Shown piece after piece: positions 1 through 9,200 of a stretch of 21,895 nt of DNA. Position 1 is the stretch's first letter. Each line of letters opens with the position of its first letter. Both the position numbers and the translations under genes were made by a program. Origin of the DNA: Spirochaetia bacterium (GTDB lineage: Bacteria > Spirochaetota > Spirochaetia > Sphaerochaetales > Sphaerochaetaceae); contig SABI01000013.1 in NCBI GenBank assembly GCA_009929055.1, positions 1 through 21,895 of the forward strand. The letters are read 5' to 3'. A model generated the notes under the pieces. That model saw only the letters and a program-made list of their open reading frames with translations. It ran no database searches and was not told the origin of the DNA.

Positions 1-113
1 ATGTAAAATATGTCAAACTTATGAGCCCATATTTCTATATTAGATAATTGTTTATGAGCTCTTTTAACGCTTTTCAACTTCAAAAGTCAAGATACTAATA
101 CTCTTTTTTTCAT
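1..113 (-). pseudogene. Short broken reading frame at left edge
   Basis: On the minus strand an ATG (113-111) stands six bases behind a clean GAGGAG ribosome binding site (125-120). It opens MKKRVLVS and then hits TGA at 89-87. The same frame stays open from there to the window edge, about 28 further codons. TGA is an ordinary stop in this genome (etfB and others end in it), so the frame is broken unless the stop is bypassed. It could be a decayed gene, a leader peptide for something outside the window, or chance. I do not recognise the protein. Confidence 0.25.
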
Positions 114-125
114 AAGATTCTCCTC

Positions 126-402
126 TTTTTTTAATGTTTGAGCTAATATTTCATTACCCATGACATATTCTATATCTATAAACAGTATACACCGATAAAG
201 GTTATAACAAAATTAATAAAAAAAAATATTATTTTTATTTTAAAGTTTATGTGTAAAAATAGGGGAAAAAAGTATTCATTAATGTGAATATAGTATATTA
301 AATCATTTTATTGTGTAATTGGGGTGTTGTTGTCACATAAAACAATTAATTATTATCCTTTTTATTTACATATTTGAAAGATATTTTGAAAAAAGCAGGG
401 GA
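126..402. other. Non-coding AT-rich intergenic region
   Basis: No reading frame, RNA fold or repeat here convinced me. The stretch is very AT-rich with long A and T runs (for example 211-245). It separates the leftward start signal at 113 from the rightward CBS gene, so it probably holds divergent promoters. Confidence 0.5.
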
Positions 403-431
403 TTGACTTCTGAAATATTGAGGCATAGCAT
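403..431 (+). promoter_or_regulatory. Candidate sigma-70 promoter for the CBS-AEC pair
   Basis: TTGACT (403-408) and TAGCAT (426-431) are separated by 17 bases, which fits a housekeeping promoter with a good -35 and a weak -10. It would start transcription near 438, giving a leader of about 39 bases before the CBS gene and its AGGAGG site. Confidence 0.4.
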
Positions 432-476
432 AGAAGACAAGAAGAAAGTGCTCTTTTAATTCAGGAGGTGTAGGAT

Positions 477-917
477 ATGAATAGTACAGTAAGATCTATT
501 TTAGAACAAAAAGGGAGAGAAGTGATAACAGTACTCCCAGAGGAAACATTGGCACAGGCTATTTTGAAATTATCACAACATCGCATTGGTGCCGTTGTTG
601 TGGTTGATGAAAAGGGCGAAATCAAAGGTATTTTATCAGAAAGAGATATTGTAAAATACTTTGCAGGAAGAATTGATATCACAACATCTATTCCTGTTTC
701 AAAAGTGATGACCAAGAGTGTTACCTACGTAAAAATGCATCAAAATCTAGAAGAATGTTTACATTTAATGACAACAGGTCGTTTTAGACACCTTCCAGTA
801 GTTGAAGATGATAAGCTTCGTGGTGTAATATCTATTGGGGATGTAGTTAAGGCAGTTATTGCTGACAGAGAGTTCCAGATTGGACAACTTGAATACTACA
901 TTACTAATACATTTTAA
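477..917 (+). CDS. CBS-pair domain protein
   Basis: A 146-residue protein made of two CBS motifs and little else: the first roughly residues 12-64 (ending in the typical GILSERDIVKYF), the second roughly 77-135 (GRFRHLPVV followed by GVISIGDVVKAV). Stand-alone CBS pairs of this size usually bind an adenine nucleotide such as AMP, ATP or SAM in the cytoplasm and act as sensors; the ligand here cannot be read from sequence. An AGGAGG site lies eight bases before the ATG. The AEC carrier gene begins 21 bases after the stop on the same strand, so the two are probably cotranscribed, and the CBS protein may tie transport to energy state (inference). Confidence 0.9.
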   Translation: MNSTVRSILEQKGREVITVLPEETLAQAILKLSQHRIGAVVVVDEKGEIKGILSERDIVKYFAGRIDITTSIPVSKVMTKSVTYVKMHQNLEECLHLMTTGRFRHLPVVEDDKLRGVISIGDVVKAVIADREFQIGQLEYYITNTF

Positions 918-938
918 AGCTTTGTAAGGGTAATGCAC

Positions 939-1868
939 ATGTTTGATACTCTACTACCGGTTTTACCGGTAGTTTTATTGTTTATCGTTGGGTTTTTTCT
1001 TCAAAAGATTAATTTCTTTAGTGAAGATACTGTTATTGGTTTGAAAAGACTTGTCTCAAATATTGCTCTACCAGCACTTCTTTTTAAAGCTTTTTTATCA
1101 ATAGAAATTACTACTCAAACAATGCTCCTCATTGGAGTAGTTTTCCTTAGTTGTGTGGTGATGCTCCTCTTAGGAAAGTGGATAGCCCAAATCCTTCACA
1201 TTAAAAGTCCCTATTTTTCGATGATGATGGGTGGCTTTGAGATGGGGATGCTTGGATATGCCCTTTTCCTTGCCCTTTATGGCCAAGAGCATTTAGGAAA
1301 GATTGCTTTAGCAGATCTTGGCCAGGTAATATTCGTCTTCTTTGTATTAATGGCAATATTGATTAAAGAGAGGGATGGCCTTCAAAGTCCTAAAGTGCTA
1401 ATAAAACAATTTTTAACTTCTCCTGTAATTATTTCTATATTACTAGGAATTACCTTATCCTTTATTGCTAAGGATGTGAAAATCACTCCACTGCTAACAT
1501 CCATCTCATCATTTATAGACATGGTAGGATCGCTGACAGTTCCACTCATTGCTATCAGTATTGGCTATACAATAAATATTGATAAAAAGAATCTTAAACT
1601 CTCAATTATAACAATTCTAGTAAGAAAGATTCTTGCCCTTATCTTAGTGATTCTTATAAATACGTTCATTGTAGAATCTTTATTACATCTTGATAGAATT
1701 TATTCATATGCAATGATGGTGATGTTCTTAACACCCCCTCCATTTGTTATCTCAATATTTATGAAGCAACGTGATAAAGAGAATATGGATTATGTCTCTA
1801 ACACGTTATCTCTCGACACCGTAGTTTCAATAATCTTTATTATTGTTGCCTCTGCTTTATACGTATAG
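939..1868 (+). CDS. AEC-family permease (auxin efflux carrier type)
   Basis: An inner-membrane carrier of 309 residues with about ten hydrophobic helices in two halves and a polar central loop, as in the AEC/BASS-related family. Bacterial members move malate, lactate, pyruvate or similar organic acids; the substrate here is not known, but neighbouring pyruvate formate-lyase makes a small organic acid plausible (inference). I chose the ATG at 939 over the one at 933 because AAGGG then has eight bases of spacing instead of two; the product starts MFDTLLPVLPVV. A hairpin with a T tail lies in the first codons. The 3' end overlaps the 3' end of the Fnr gene by 12 bases, tail to tail, so no terminator fits between them. 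Confidence 0.85.
   Translation: MFDTLLPVLPVVLLFIVGFFLQKINFFSEDTVIGLKRLVSNIALPALLFKAFLSIEITTQTMLLIGVVFLSCVVMLLLGKWIAQILHIKSPYFSMMMGGFEMGMLGYALFLALYGQEHLGKIALADLGQVIFVFFVLMAILIKERDGLQSPKVLIKQFLTSPVIISILLGITLSFIAKDVKITPLLTSISSFIDMVGSLTVPLIAISIGYTINIDKKNLKLSIITILVRKILALILVILINTFIVESLLHLDRIYSYAMMVMFLTPPPFVISIFMKQRDKENMDYVSNTLSLDTVVSIIFIIVASALYV
954..976 (+). other. Terminator-like hairpin inside the start of the AEC gene
   Basis: CTACCGGT (954-961) and ACCGGTAG (965-972) form a perfect 8-bp stem with a TTT loop, followed by TTTTATTG. The sequence encodes the repeated peptide LPV-LPV, so the symmetry could come from repeated codons. As RNA it would resemble a short intrinsic terminator or a translation-blocking hairpin 13 bases after the start codon. 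Confidence 0.4.
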
Positions 1869-2585
1869 CTCTTCTTCTCCATTACTCAGGTCAATTAATT
1901 TTTGTTTATTTAGAATTATTAATTGGTGGGAATCGATAAACGAGATAATCTTTTCTTCTTCAAAGAGGGTGAATTTTCTCGATAAAGTCTCTCTTGCAAC
2001 ACCCACATAGTTTGCAACTCCCTCTTGGCTGAGGGGGAGAGTGATGTAGGTTTTTCCCTCTTTCTCTACGCCATAGGTATCGATAAATTCTAATAAGATA
2101 GAGGCTATTCTCCCTTCTGCTTTCTTTTTTCCAGTTTGTTGCATTAATAATTCAAGCCTCTTCATCCTCATTGCCATTGCTTCAATCAACAAGATAGCTA
2201 CTTTAGGGTGATCTAAGAGAATATCTTTTAATTGTCTTTTAGTTAAAATACATACATGAGTCTCTTCTAAGGCAACAACTGAGTAGGGAACTTCATCTTC
2301 TGTAAATAAAAAGCGAGCTCCAAAATAATCTTTTTCTGGAAATATGTAAAGAATTTGCTCTTTTGCATCACTTGTGATTCTGTAGGCTTTTGCAGAGCCT
2401 TGTTGAATAACTGTAAATCCTAGAGGTTTCTCCCCTTCAAGGACCAACATTTCCCCCTTTTGATACACTCTATGTTCCATTTGTTGGGTAATCTCTTTTA
2501 AAGAAGAGTCGTCAATGCTCGCAAACAGAGGAACTTTTTTGAGGCAATATTCACTTTTACAATTGCAGTTGATTTCCATCTCCAT
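1857..2585 (-). CDS. FNR-type Crp/Fnr family transcription regulator
   Basis: A 242-residue Crp/Fnr regulator: cyclic-nucleotide-fold beta-roll (about 15-125), dimerisation helix (about 130-155) and winged HTH (about 160-230). Cysteines at 7, 9 and 14, plus C112 in VALEETHVCIL, which lines up with the internal cluster cysteine of E. coli FNR, suggest an oxygen-labile Fe-S cluster. The recognition helix reads VGVARETLSRKF: R198-E199-x-x-S202-R203 has the R-E...R pattern of CRP, which reads TGTGA, rather than the V-E..SR of FNR. That matches the TTGTGA box in front of the adjacent pflB. I see no clear Shine-Dalgarno before the ATG; the next ATG is two codons in. Probably an anaerobic activator of pfl, possibly autoregulated. 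Confidence 0.85.
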   Translation of the reverse strand: MEMEINCNCKSEYCLKKVPLFASIDDSSLKEITQQMEHRVYQKGEMLVLEGEKPLGFTVIQQGSAKAYRITSDAKEQILYIFPEKDYFGARFLFTEDEVPYSVVALEETHVCILTKRQLKDILLDHPKVAILLIEAMAMRMKRLELLMQQTGKKKAEGRIASILLEFIDTYGVEKEGKTYITLPLSQEGVANYVGVARETLSRKFTLFEEEKIISFIDSHQLIILNKQKLIDLSNGEEELYV

Positions 2586-2655
2586 AAGATACTAAAAGGA
2601 GTATTAAAAGGCTATGTTTCTTCATTTATTGATGAATTGTTAGTTTTTGTTGCAA

Positions 2656-2673
2656 TTGTGACTTGAATCACAA
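2656..2673 (+). promoter_or_regulatory. Crp/Fnr-type operator in front of pflB
   Basis: TTGTGA, six bases, TCACAA: a perfect dyad that matches the CRP-style TGTGA-N6-TCACA consensus. It lies between the divergent Fnr-like gene and pflB. Its centre (2664.5) is 41.5 bases upstream of the start site predicted from the TACAAC -10 box, the standard class II activator position. A weaker dyad, TTCAT-N6-ATGAA, lies at 2621-2636, nearer the regulator gene. Confidence 0.75.
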
Positions 2674-2693
2674 CACCTTTGTCTCCTTTCTGT

Positions 2694-2706
2694 TACAACA
2701 TAGTCG
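2694..2706 (+). promoter_or_regulatory. Inferred pflB -10 box and start site
   Basis: TACAAC (2694-2699) matches the -10 consensus at four of six positions and predicts a start near 2706. There is no recognisable -35 box: the operator occupies that position, as expected for an activator-dependent class II promoter. The leader would be only about 16 bases long and contains ACAGGAGA as ribosome binding site. Confidence 0.5.
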
Positions 2707-2721
2707 ACAGGAGAAATAAAG

Positions 2722-4902
2722 ATGGAAGTAAGAGATTATATACAACAACACTACACCCCTTATGATGGGGATGAATCCTTTTTGGCCTCACCTAGTGAGA
2801 AAACTCTTCAATTATGGGAGAAAGTGAAAGCACTTTTAACTACAGAAAGAGAGAAAGGTGGGATGTATGGTATAGATAATGAAACAATTGCAACAATTGA
2901 AAGTCACCAAGCTGGCTATATAGATAAAAACCTAGAAACGATAGTTGGTCTACAAACTGATGAAGCACTAAAAAGATCTATTATGCCCTTTGGTGGAATT
3001 AGGTTAGTTCATACAGCCCTTAAAGCCTATGGAAAGGAAGTTCCTAAAGAAGTAGATGAAGTGTTTGCTTATAGAAAGACACATAATGATGGAGTCTTTG
3101 ATGTCTATACTGATGAGATGAAAAGAGCCCGCCATAGTGCCATTATTACAGGACTTCCTGACGCCTATGGAAGAGGGCGCATTATAGGGGACTACCGAAA
3201 AGTAGCCCTCTTTGGAACAGATTATCTTATTAAAGAGAGAGAAGAGATAAAAAGAGAGGCGATTGGGGATGTGATGGATGAGTCCCTCATGCGTCATAGA
3301 GAAGAAATTAGTGAACACATCAGAGCCTTAGGAGAACTTTCTCGGATGGCTTCTACCTATTCTTTCGATATTGCAAAACCAGCTACTGATACCAAAGAGG
3401 CAATTCAATGGATTTATTTTGCCTATTTAGCTTCAACTAAAGAACAAAATGGGGCTGCAATGAGTTTAGGAAGAATTTCTACTTTCTTAGATATCTATAG
3501 TGAAAGAGATTTAAAGAATGGGCGATATACAGAGAGTGAAATTCAAGAGATGGTTGATCACTTTGTTATGAAGTTACGACTTATCAGGTTCCTACGAACT
3601 CCTAGTTATGATCAGCTCTTTAGTGGAGACCCAACTTGGGTTACAGAGAGTATTGGTGGCCTCTCTCTTGATGGGCGTCATATGGTAACAAAGATGAGTT
3701 ATCGATTCCTTCATACTCTCACAAACTTAGGCCCTGCACCTGAGCCTAATTTAACAGTTCTCTACTCAAGCAGACTTCCAAAACCTTTTAGAAATTATTG
3801 TGCCCTTATGTCGATTAGGAGTAGCAGTATTCAGTATGAGAATGATGACATTATGAATGAGGTTCATGGTGATGACTATGGGATTGCTTGTTGTGTATCT
3901 GCTATGCAAATTGGTAAGCAGATGCAGTTCTTTGGAGCAAGGGTTAATCTTGCCAAAGCTCTTCTTTATGCAATCAATGGGGGGAAGGATGAAATTGATG
4001 GAAAACAAGTTTCTCCTGAATTCGCTCCAGTAACTTCAGAGTATCTTGATTATGAAGAGGTAAAACGGAAGTTTGAAACTATGTGTGATTGGCTTGCTAA
4101 GCTCTATGTCGACACCCTCAATGTAATCCACTACATGCATGATAAGTATAGTTATGAACGAATTCAAATGGCCCTTCATGATGAGCATGTGGTAAGGACT
4201 CTTGCAGGAGGAATTGCAGGTCTCTCTGTTGTTGCAGATAGTCTGTCAGCAATGAAATTTGCAAAAGTTAAAGCTATAAGGGATGAACATAATTTAGCAA
4301 CTGAATATGAAATTGAAGGGGAGTATCCCGCTTTTGGAAACAACGATGAAAGGGTTGATGATATAGCAAATTGGATAGTTGGGATGTTTAGCGATAAATT
4401 AAAAAAACATCACACCTACAGAAATAGTATTCCTACCCTCTCAGTTCTTACGATTACAAGTAACGTAGTGTATGGAAAGAAAACAGGGAGTACTCCTGAT
4501 GGAAGAAAGAGGGGAGAACCTTTTGCACCAGGGGCTAACCCTATGCACGGCAGAGATAAGAAAGGTTCTGTTGCGAGCATGAAGAGCGTAGCTAAAATCC
4601 CCTATAAAAAGGCAGCTGATGGCATATCCTACACATTTAGTATAGTTCCGTCAGCACTAGGTAAGAAATTAGATGATCAAGTAAGTAACCTTGTATCCCT
4701 TCTTGATGGATATGTTATAGAGAAAGGGCACCATATCAACGTGAACGTTATTGAAAAAGAAGTGCTTCTTGATGCAATGAATCGGCCTGAATTATATCCT
4801 CAGCTCACCATTAGAGTAAGTGGATATGCGGTTAACTTTGTAAAACTTACAAGGGAACAACAACTTGATGTAATCAAGAGAACGTTCCACACAACCCTTT
4901 AA
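2722..4902 (+). CDS. pflB: Pyruvate formate-lyase (glycyl radical enzyme)
   Basis: Converts pyruvate and CoA to acetyl-CoA and formate under anoxic conditions, in the cytoplasm. The 726-residue product carries the adjacent catalytic cysteines C390-C391 (GIACCVSAM) and the radical glycine G701 in RVSGYAVNF near the C-terminus. The C-C pair separates true PFL from most other glycyl radical enzymes, which have one cysteine. GGAGA lies seven bases upstream of the ATG. The activase gene follows 22 bases downstream. Slightly shorter than the E. coli enzyme (about 760 residues), but complete. The upstream operator indicates control by the divergent Fnr-like regulator. Confidence 0.97.
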   Translation: MEVRDYIQQHYTPYDGDESFLASPSEKTLQLWEKVKALLTTEREKGGMYGIDNETIATIESHQAGYIDKNLETIVGLQTDEALKRSIMPFGGIRLVHTALKAYGKEVPKEVDEVFAYRKTHNDGVFDVYTDEMKRARHSAIITGLPDAYGRGRIIGDYRKVALFGTDYLIKEREEIKREAIGDVMDESLMRHREEISEHIRALGELSRMASTYSFDIAKPATDTKEAIQWIYFAYLASTKEQNGAAMSLGRISTFLDIYSERDLKNGRYTESEIQEMVDHFVMKLRLIRFLRTPSYDQLFSGDPTWVTESIGGLSLDGRHMVTKMSYRFLHTLTNLGPAPEPNLTVLYSSRLPKPFRNYCALMSIRSSSIQYENDDIMNEVHGDDYGIACCVSAMQIGKQMQFFGARVNLAKALLYAINGGKDEIDGKQVSPEFAPVTSEYLDYEEVKRKFETMCDWLAKLYVDTLNVIHYMHDKYSYERIQMALHDEHVVRTLAGGIAGLSVVADSLSAMKFAKVKAIRDEHNLATEYEIEGEYPAFGNNDERVDDIANWIVGMFSDKLKKHHTYRNSIPTLSVLTITSNVVYGKKTGSTPDGRKRGEPFAPGANPMHGRDKKGSVASMKSVAKIPYKKAADGISYTFSIVPSALGKKLDDQVSNLVSLLDGYVIEKGHHINVNVIEKEVLLDAMNRPELYPQLTIRVSGYAVNFVKLTREQQLDVIKRTFHTTL

Positions 4903-4924
4903 TAATACATATAAGGAGAGAGAT

Positions 4925-5668
4925 ATGTCAGTAATTGGAAGAATTCATTCAGTAGAAACTCTTGCTGCCCTTGATGGACCAGGGCTCCGCTATGCCCTCT
5001 TTTTACAAGGGTGTAAGATGCGATGTTTGTATTGTCATAATCCAGATTCATGGTCAACTCATCGAGGAGAACAGAAGTCTGTTGATTCTATCATTAAAGA
5101 TGTTCTCTCTTATCGCTCTTTTTTAACCAATGGAGGCCTCACCATCAGTGGTGGTGAGCCTCTATTACAAAATGAGTTTACTTTAGCCCTTATTAAGGAA
5201 GCAAAGAAAAATTCTATCCATACAGCACTCGACACGGCTGGCAGTGTCCCTTTAGAGCTGAGCAAAGAGATTCTTGATGAAGTTGATATGGTATTACTCG
5301 ATATTAAAAGTATTGAAAAAGAACAGCACATCAAGCTTACTTGCCAGAGCAATGATAACACCCTCGACACCCTTAATTATCTTGAATCAATACATAAGAG
5401 GGTGTGGATTCGTCATGTATTAGTTCCAGGAATTACTCAAAATGATGCTCTGTTGCATAGATTAGGAAAGTTCTTATCTTCTTACTCGTGTATTGAAACA
5501 GTAGATCTTCTCCCCTTTCATCAGTTAGGTTCGTATAAATATAAAGAGTTAGGAATTCCTTATGCCCTTAAAGAGACAAAAGAGAGCTCTATGAGAGAAC
5601 TTCATCATGCTCAACATATTCTAGAAATGTATAAAATCAATGTTACAAAAGAAGAGAGAGTTGGATAA
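4925..5668 (+). CDS. pflA: Pyruvate formate-lyase activating enzyme (radical SAM)
   Basis: Installs the glycyl radical on PflB using a [4Fe-4S] cluster and S-adenosylmethionine. The 247-residue protein has the radical-SAM cluster motif C30-x3-C34-x2-C37 (GCKMRCLYCHNPDSW) and the SAM-contacting SGGEP stretch near residues 75-79. Length and the HNPD sequence after the cluster match the PflA subgroup without the extra ferredoxin-like insert seen in activases of other glycyl radical enzymes. An AAGGAGAG site lies just before the ATG, and it directly follows pflB, so it belongs to the same operon. Confidence 0.96.
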   Translation: MSVIGRIHSVETLAALDGPGLRYALFLQGCKMRCLYCHNPDSWSTHRGEQKSVDSIIKDVLSYRSFLTNGGLTISGGEPLLQNEFTLALIKEAKKNSIHTALDTAGSVPLELSKEILDEVDMVLLDIKSIEKEQHIKLTCQSNDNTLDTLNYLESIHKRVWIRHVLVPGITQNDALLHRLGKFLSSYSCIETVDLLPFHQLGSYKYKELGIPYALKETKESSMRELHHAQHILEMYKINVTKEERVG

Positions 5669-5740
5669 GGAAAAAAATAATTATTCTCCCCCTTTCTTAT
5701 GATATACTCATGAATTGAAAACTAATAGTGAGAGGAAGAA

Positions 5741-6211
5741 ATGGAGAAATTAGACATCATGAAACAAGCAGCAGAGCAAGCCAATAAGACTATGAGAGAG
5801 AACATAGGGGGCCCTTTTGGCGCTGCTATTGTTAAAGATGGAGTCGTTCTTGCTGTAACGAGTAATAGTGTTCTTAAAGATAATGACCCTACAGCTCATG
5901 CAGAGATTAATGCAATTAGGAAAGCAGGTGAACTGTTGGGAACTCATGATTTAACAGGTTGTGAACTCTATGCAACAGGGTATCCTTGTCCTATGTGTTT
6001 AAGTGCAATTATTTGGGCAAATATTAAAACAGTCTATTATGGATGCCAGGCATGGGAAGCAGAAGTTGTTGGCTTTAGAGATGATATGATTTATACCTAT
6101 CTAGAAAAGAATCGCTCTGATGAAAAAGTTTTACATTTAGAGCAAGTAGGTCATAGTGAGTGTAAAGCTCTTTATGATAACTATGCGAAAGAAGCGAAAG
6201 AGGTCTATTAA
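5741..6211 (+). CDS. guaD: Guanine/nucleoside deaminase, GuaD-like
   Basis: A cytidine-deaminase-fold zinc enzyme of 156 residues. The active site is complete: H53-A-E55 in PTAHAEINAIRKAG, and C83 and C86 in GYPCPMCLSAI. The opening NIGGPFGAAIVKDG and the overall length resemble Bacillus GuaD, which deaminates guanine to xanthine; members of this family also act on other bases or on tRNA adenosine, so the substrate is inferred. GAGAGG precedes the ATG. TATACT at 5703-5708 could be its -10 box but lacks a good -35. It ends 22 bases before the convergent sbcC stop, and I find no strong terminator between them. Confidence 0.85.
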   Translation: MEKLDIMKQAAEQANKTMRENIGGPFGAAIVKDGVVLAVTSNSVLKDNDPTAHAEINAIRKAGELLGTHDLTGCELYATGYPCPMCLSAIIWANIKTVYYGCQAWEAEVVGFRDDMIYTYLEKNRSDEKVLHLEQVGHSECKALYDNYAKEAKEVY

Positions 6212-6233
6212 AGGAAAAAGTTCTGATTCTTTT

Positions 6234-9200
6234 CTACTCCTCTATTCTTTTACAACCAGGCCCTTCAATTTTGCTCTTTCCCCCATTGATAGGGCTCACA
6301 TTTATTTGTGTGCTAATTCTCTCTTTTAAGCCACTTACATGGGAGATGATACCAATGAGTTTTCCTTCTTGTTGTAAAGATGATAATGTTTCTAAGGCTG
6401 TCTCTAGCGCCTCTTCATCCAAAGTTCCAAACCCTTCATCTAAGAAGAGAGAATCTACTCGTACTTTTTTACTCGACATTTGAGAGAGGCCTAGAGCAAG
6501 GGCGAGGGAGACAATAAAGGTCTCTCCTCCTGAGAGGTTTTTAATAGATCTCACTTCTCCTGCTTGGTAATTATCTACTATGTGTAATTCAAGTGGTTCA
6601 AGAGTGTCATGAAGGAGGAGATAGCGGTCACTCATCTTGTTGAGTTGCCCATTAGCATGGTCTACCATTAATTCAAAAGTAATCCCTTGAGCAAATTTCC
6701 TATATTTCTTGCCATCAGCTGAGCCTATAAGATTATTAAGGCGACTCCATTTTGAAACTACTTGGCTTACTTTAGTGATCTCGTTTTGTTTTTCTAATCC
6801 CCTTACTTTAATTTTTTCATTTTCATGTAAGGTTGTGTTTATAGATGCTTTCTCTTCTACTACACTCGTGAGTTCATCTGTGAAAGACTCAACTCTACTA
6901 GTAAGCTCTTCTAGAGAATCATCTGTGATGTGTTTTCCTTTTTCTTTTGTAAGAGATGTTGTTCTACTTGAGATGTTTGCTTTTACCGTTGTGTTTCTTT
7001 CATCTAATGCTTTCATCTCGTGAGTAAGTTCTTCTCTTTGAGGGAGAGAGAGGCGAGAAGTGATAAATTCTTGTTCGTCAGTAAAAGAAAAAGAGGCTAA
7101 TGAGGTAATAAAGTTTTTCTCATCTGTCGCTAATGTTTTCTCTTCTTTTACTAATTTTTCACCTTCTGTTGTGATGGCGGTCTTGAGATTGTGAATCTCA
7201 TTCTTAATAGCGGTGAGTTCTTCTCTTATCTCCTTTTCTTCTCTCTCAGCTTTCCCAATAGTGTCATAGAGTTTTTTCTCTTCAATATCACAATCTTTAT
7301 CTAAAAAGAGGGTAAAGCGCTCATCTTTGTCTCCTTTACATGTTGTCTCTAAGAAAGAGATATTTGAGGAAAGTTCTTTTTCTCTCTCTTGATCATTAGT
7401 GTATATGAGTTGTTTCTCTCTAATGCTTTGTTTTATGCTATTAATCTCTTTTGTGATTGATTCTTTTTCTTCTACTTTTGCCATATAGCTTTTTAGTCGT
7501 TTTGTTAATGTTTGTAATAACTCTTCTTCTTCCTTATCTAATTCAACTATTCCTATAGTACTAAGGGTACTCTCTAAAGTTTTTCTTTTCTTTTTATACT
7601 CTTCAGTTAGGTTTTTTATGTCTTTATCGAGTATTTCCTTAGTGCTTTTGCGTTGCTCTATGGAACTTGAAGCGACTTGTATCGCTTGTAATTGAGTTGC
7701 TAGTTTTTCTTTTTCAGTTTCAGTTTCTTTTTCTATTTTTGTTATTTCTTCTTGTTTTTTTTCTAAAGCGTCTATGAGTTTTGTGATATTTTCAATTTCA
7801 ATATCGATTTTCTCTTTAATTGGGATATTTCCTTCAGCAAAAGGGTGGTGGAGGGAGCCACACAGGGGGCAAGGAGAGTTGTCTATTAAGAGAAGTCTCT
7901 CATCTTCAAGTTCTTTGATCTTTGATTGATAGGCTTTTTCTTTGATAAGATGCTCTACTTCTTTATAGTATTCTCTTAATATTTTCCCATTTAAAAGAAA
8001 TTTAAAATTACTGTTTTCTTCTTCAATTGTTTTATGGAGTCTATTAAAAGTTTCTTCTTTTTCTTCATAATTTCTTTTGAGTTCAAGGAGTATTGATTCC
8101 TTTTCTTCAATGGAGGCCTTTATTGACTTACTCTCTGCCTCTTTATGCCCTATGTTGTCTTTACTTTCCTTCAAGTGTTCAAGTTGGATTTCAATTCCTG
8201 TTAAGGCGCTGTTGAGAAGATTATCTTGAGTATGCTGTTCTAAGAATTGTTCAGTTGTCTTTAACTTCTCCTCTTTTTTATGGAGTTCTAAAGAATTTGT
8301 TTCTATTTCTGATTTTTTGAGTTTCAACAATTGTTGTAAAGAGGTGTGAGTCTCTTTTTCCTTAGTGATAGTTTTTTCCTGTTGTTCAATTGTTTGGTCT
8401 AATGAACGAACTTTTTTAATAATTTCTCTTTGAATTATTTCGTTCTCTTTAGCTTGTTGTGTGTGGGCCTCTTTTGCTTTTTTCTCTCCCTCTTTTTTTT
8501 GTTCAGATAAAGAGAGGGTAGTGATTCGTTCATTGGTATCAATAATAAGTTTTTTTGTTAAAGAGAGGGCTTCTCTAAGTCTCGTTAACTCACTATATGG
8601 TGTTGCTAATTCTGTTGCCTTGATCGCTTTTTGAAGTTTCTCTCTTTTGGGAGAAAATTCTTTTATTTCTGATGTAATAGAATTTAACTCTTGATAGTAT
8701 TTTTCGAGTTCTTCTTCTATATTATTGATACCCTTATGCCATTGAATACCTTCATTTAATGTGTTAATCGTCTTTCGCAGCTCTTTTTCTCTTTTTGCAT
8801 ATGTTGTAATGAGGTCTTTTAATTGCACTTCTTGGTCAGGAGAAATTGGGTTTATCTCTTCAAGTTGGTTTTTTAGGATGAGGAGTTTTTCGTTCTCACT
8901 TTTGTGTTTATCGAATACTGCTTTAGATATTGTTGTGTATAATTCAGTTCCTGTTATCTGTTCAAGAATCTTTGATTTCTCTTCAGCTCCTGCTTTTAAG
9001 AATATATCAAAACTTCCTTGAGCGAGTAATATAGATCGTGTGAATCGATCAAAATCCATTCCTGTTTTTTCTTCAACGACAGCAGCAACAAGACTCTTTT
9101 TTGATTCAATAATCTTATTTGTCCTTGCATCACTTATTTCGTGTGTTGCATCTACTAAATTCCCATCTACTTTGTTTCGGGCTTTATGTTGAGCCCAGGA

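Noticed and set aside
87..89. TGA read as tryptophan (recoded genetic code)
   Set aside because: Several intact genes in the window end in TGA at family-typical lengths, and tryptophan is encoded by TGG.
3004..3318. 104-codon minus-strand frame inside pflB
   Set aside because: Shadow frame; the plus strand encodes conserved PFL sequence throughout.
6190..6235. Bidirectional terminator between guaD and sbcC
   Set aside because: Only a weak GAAAAG/CTTTTC pairing is visible; not enough to call.
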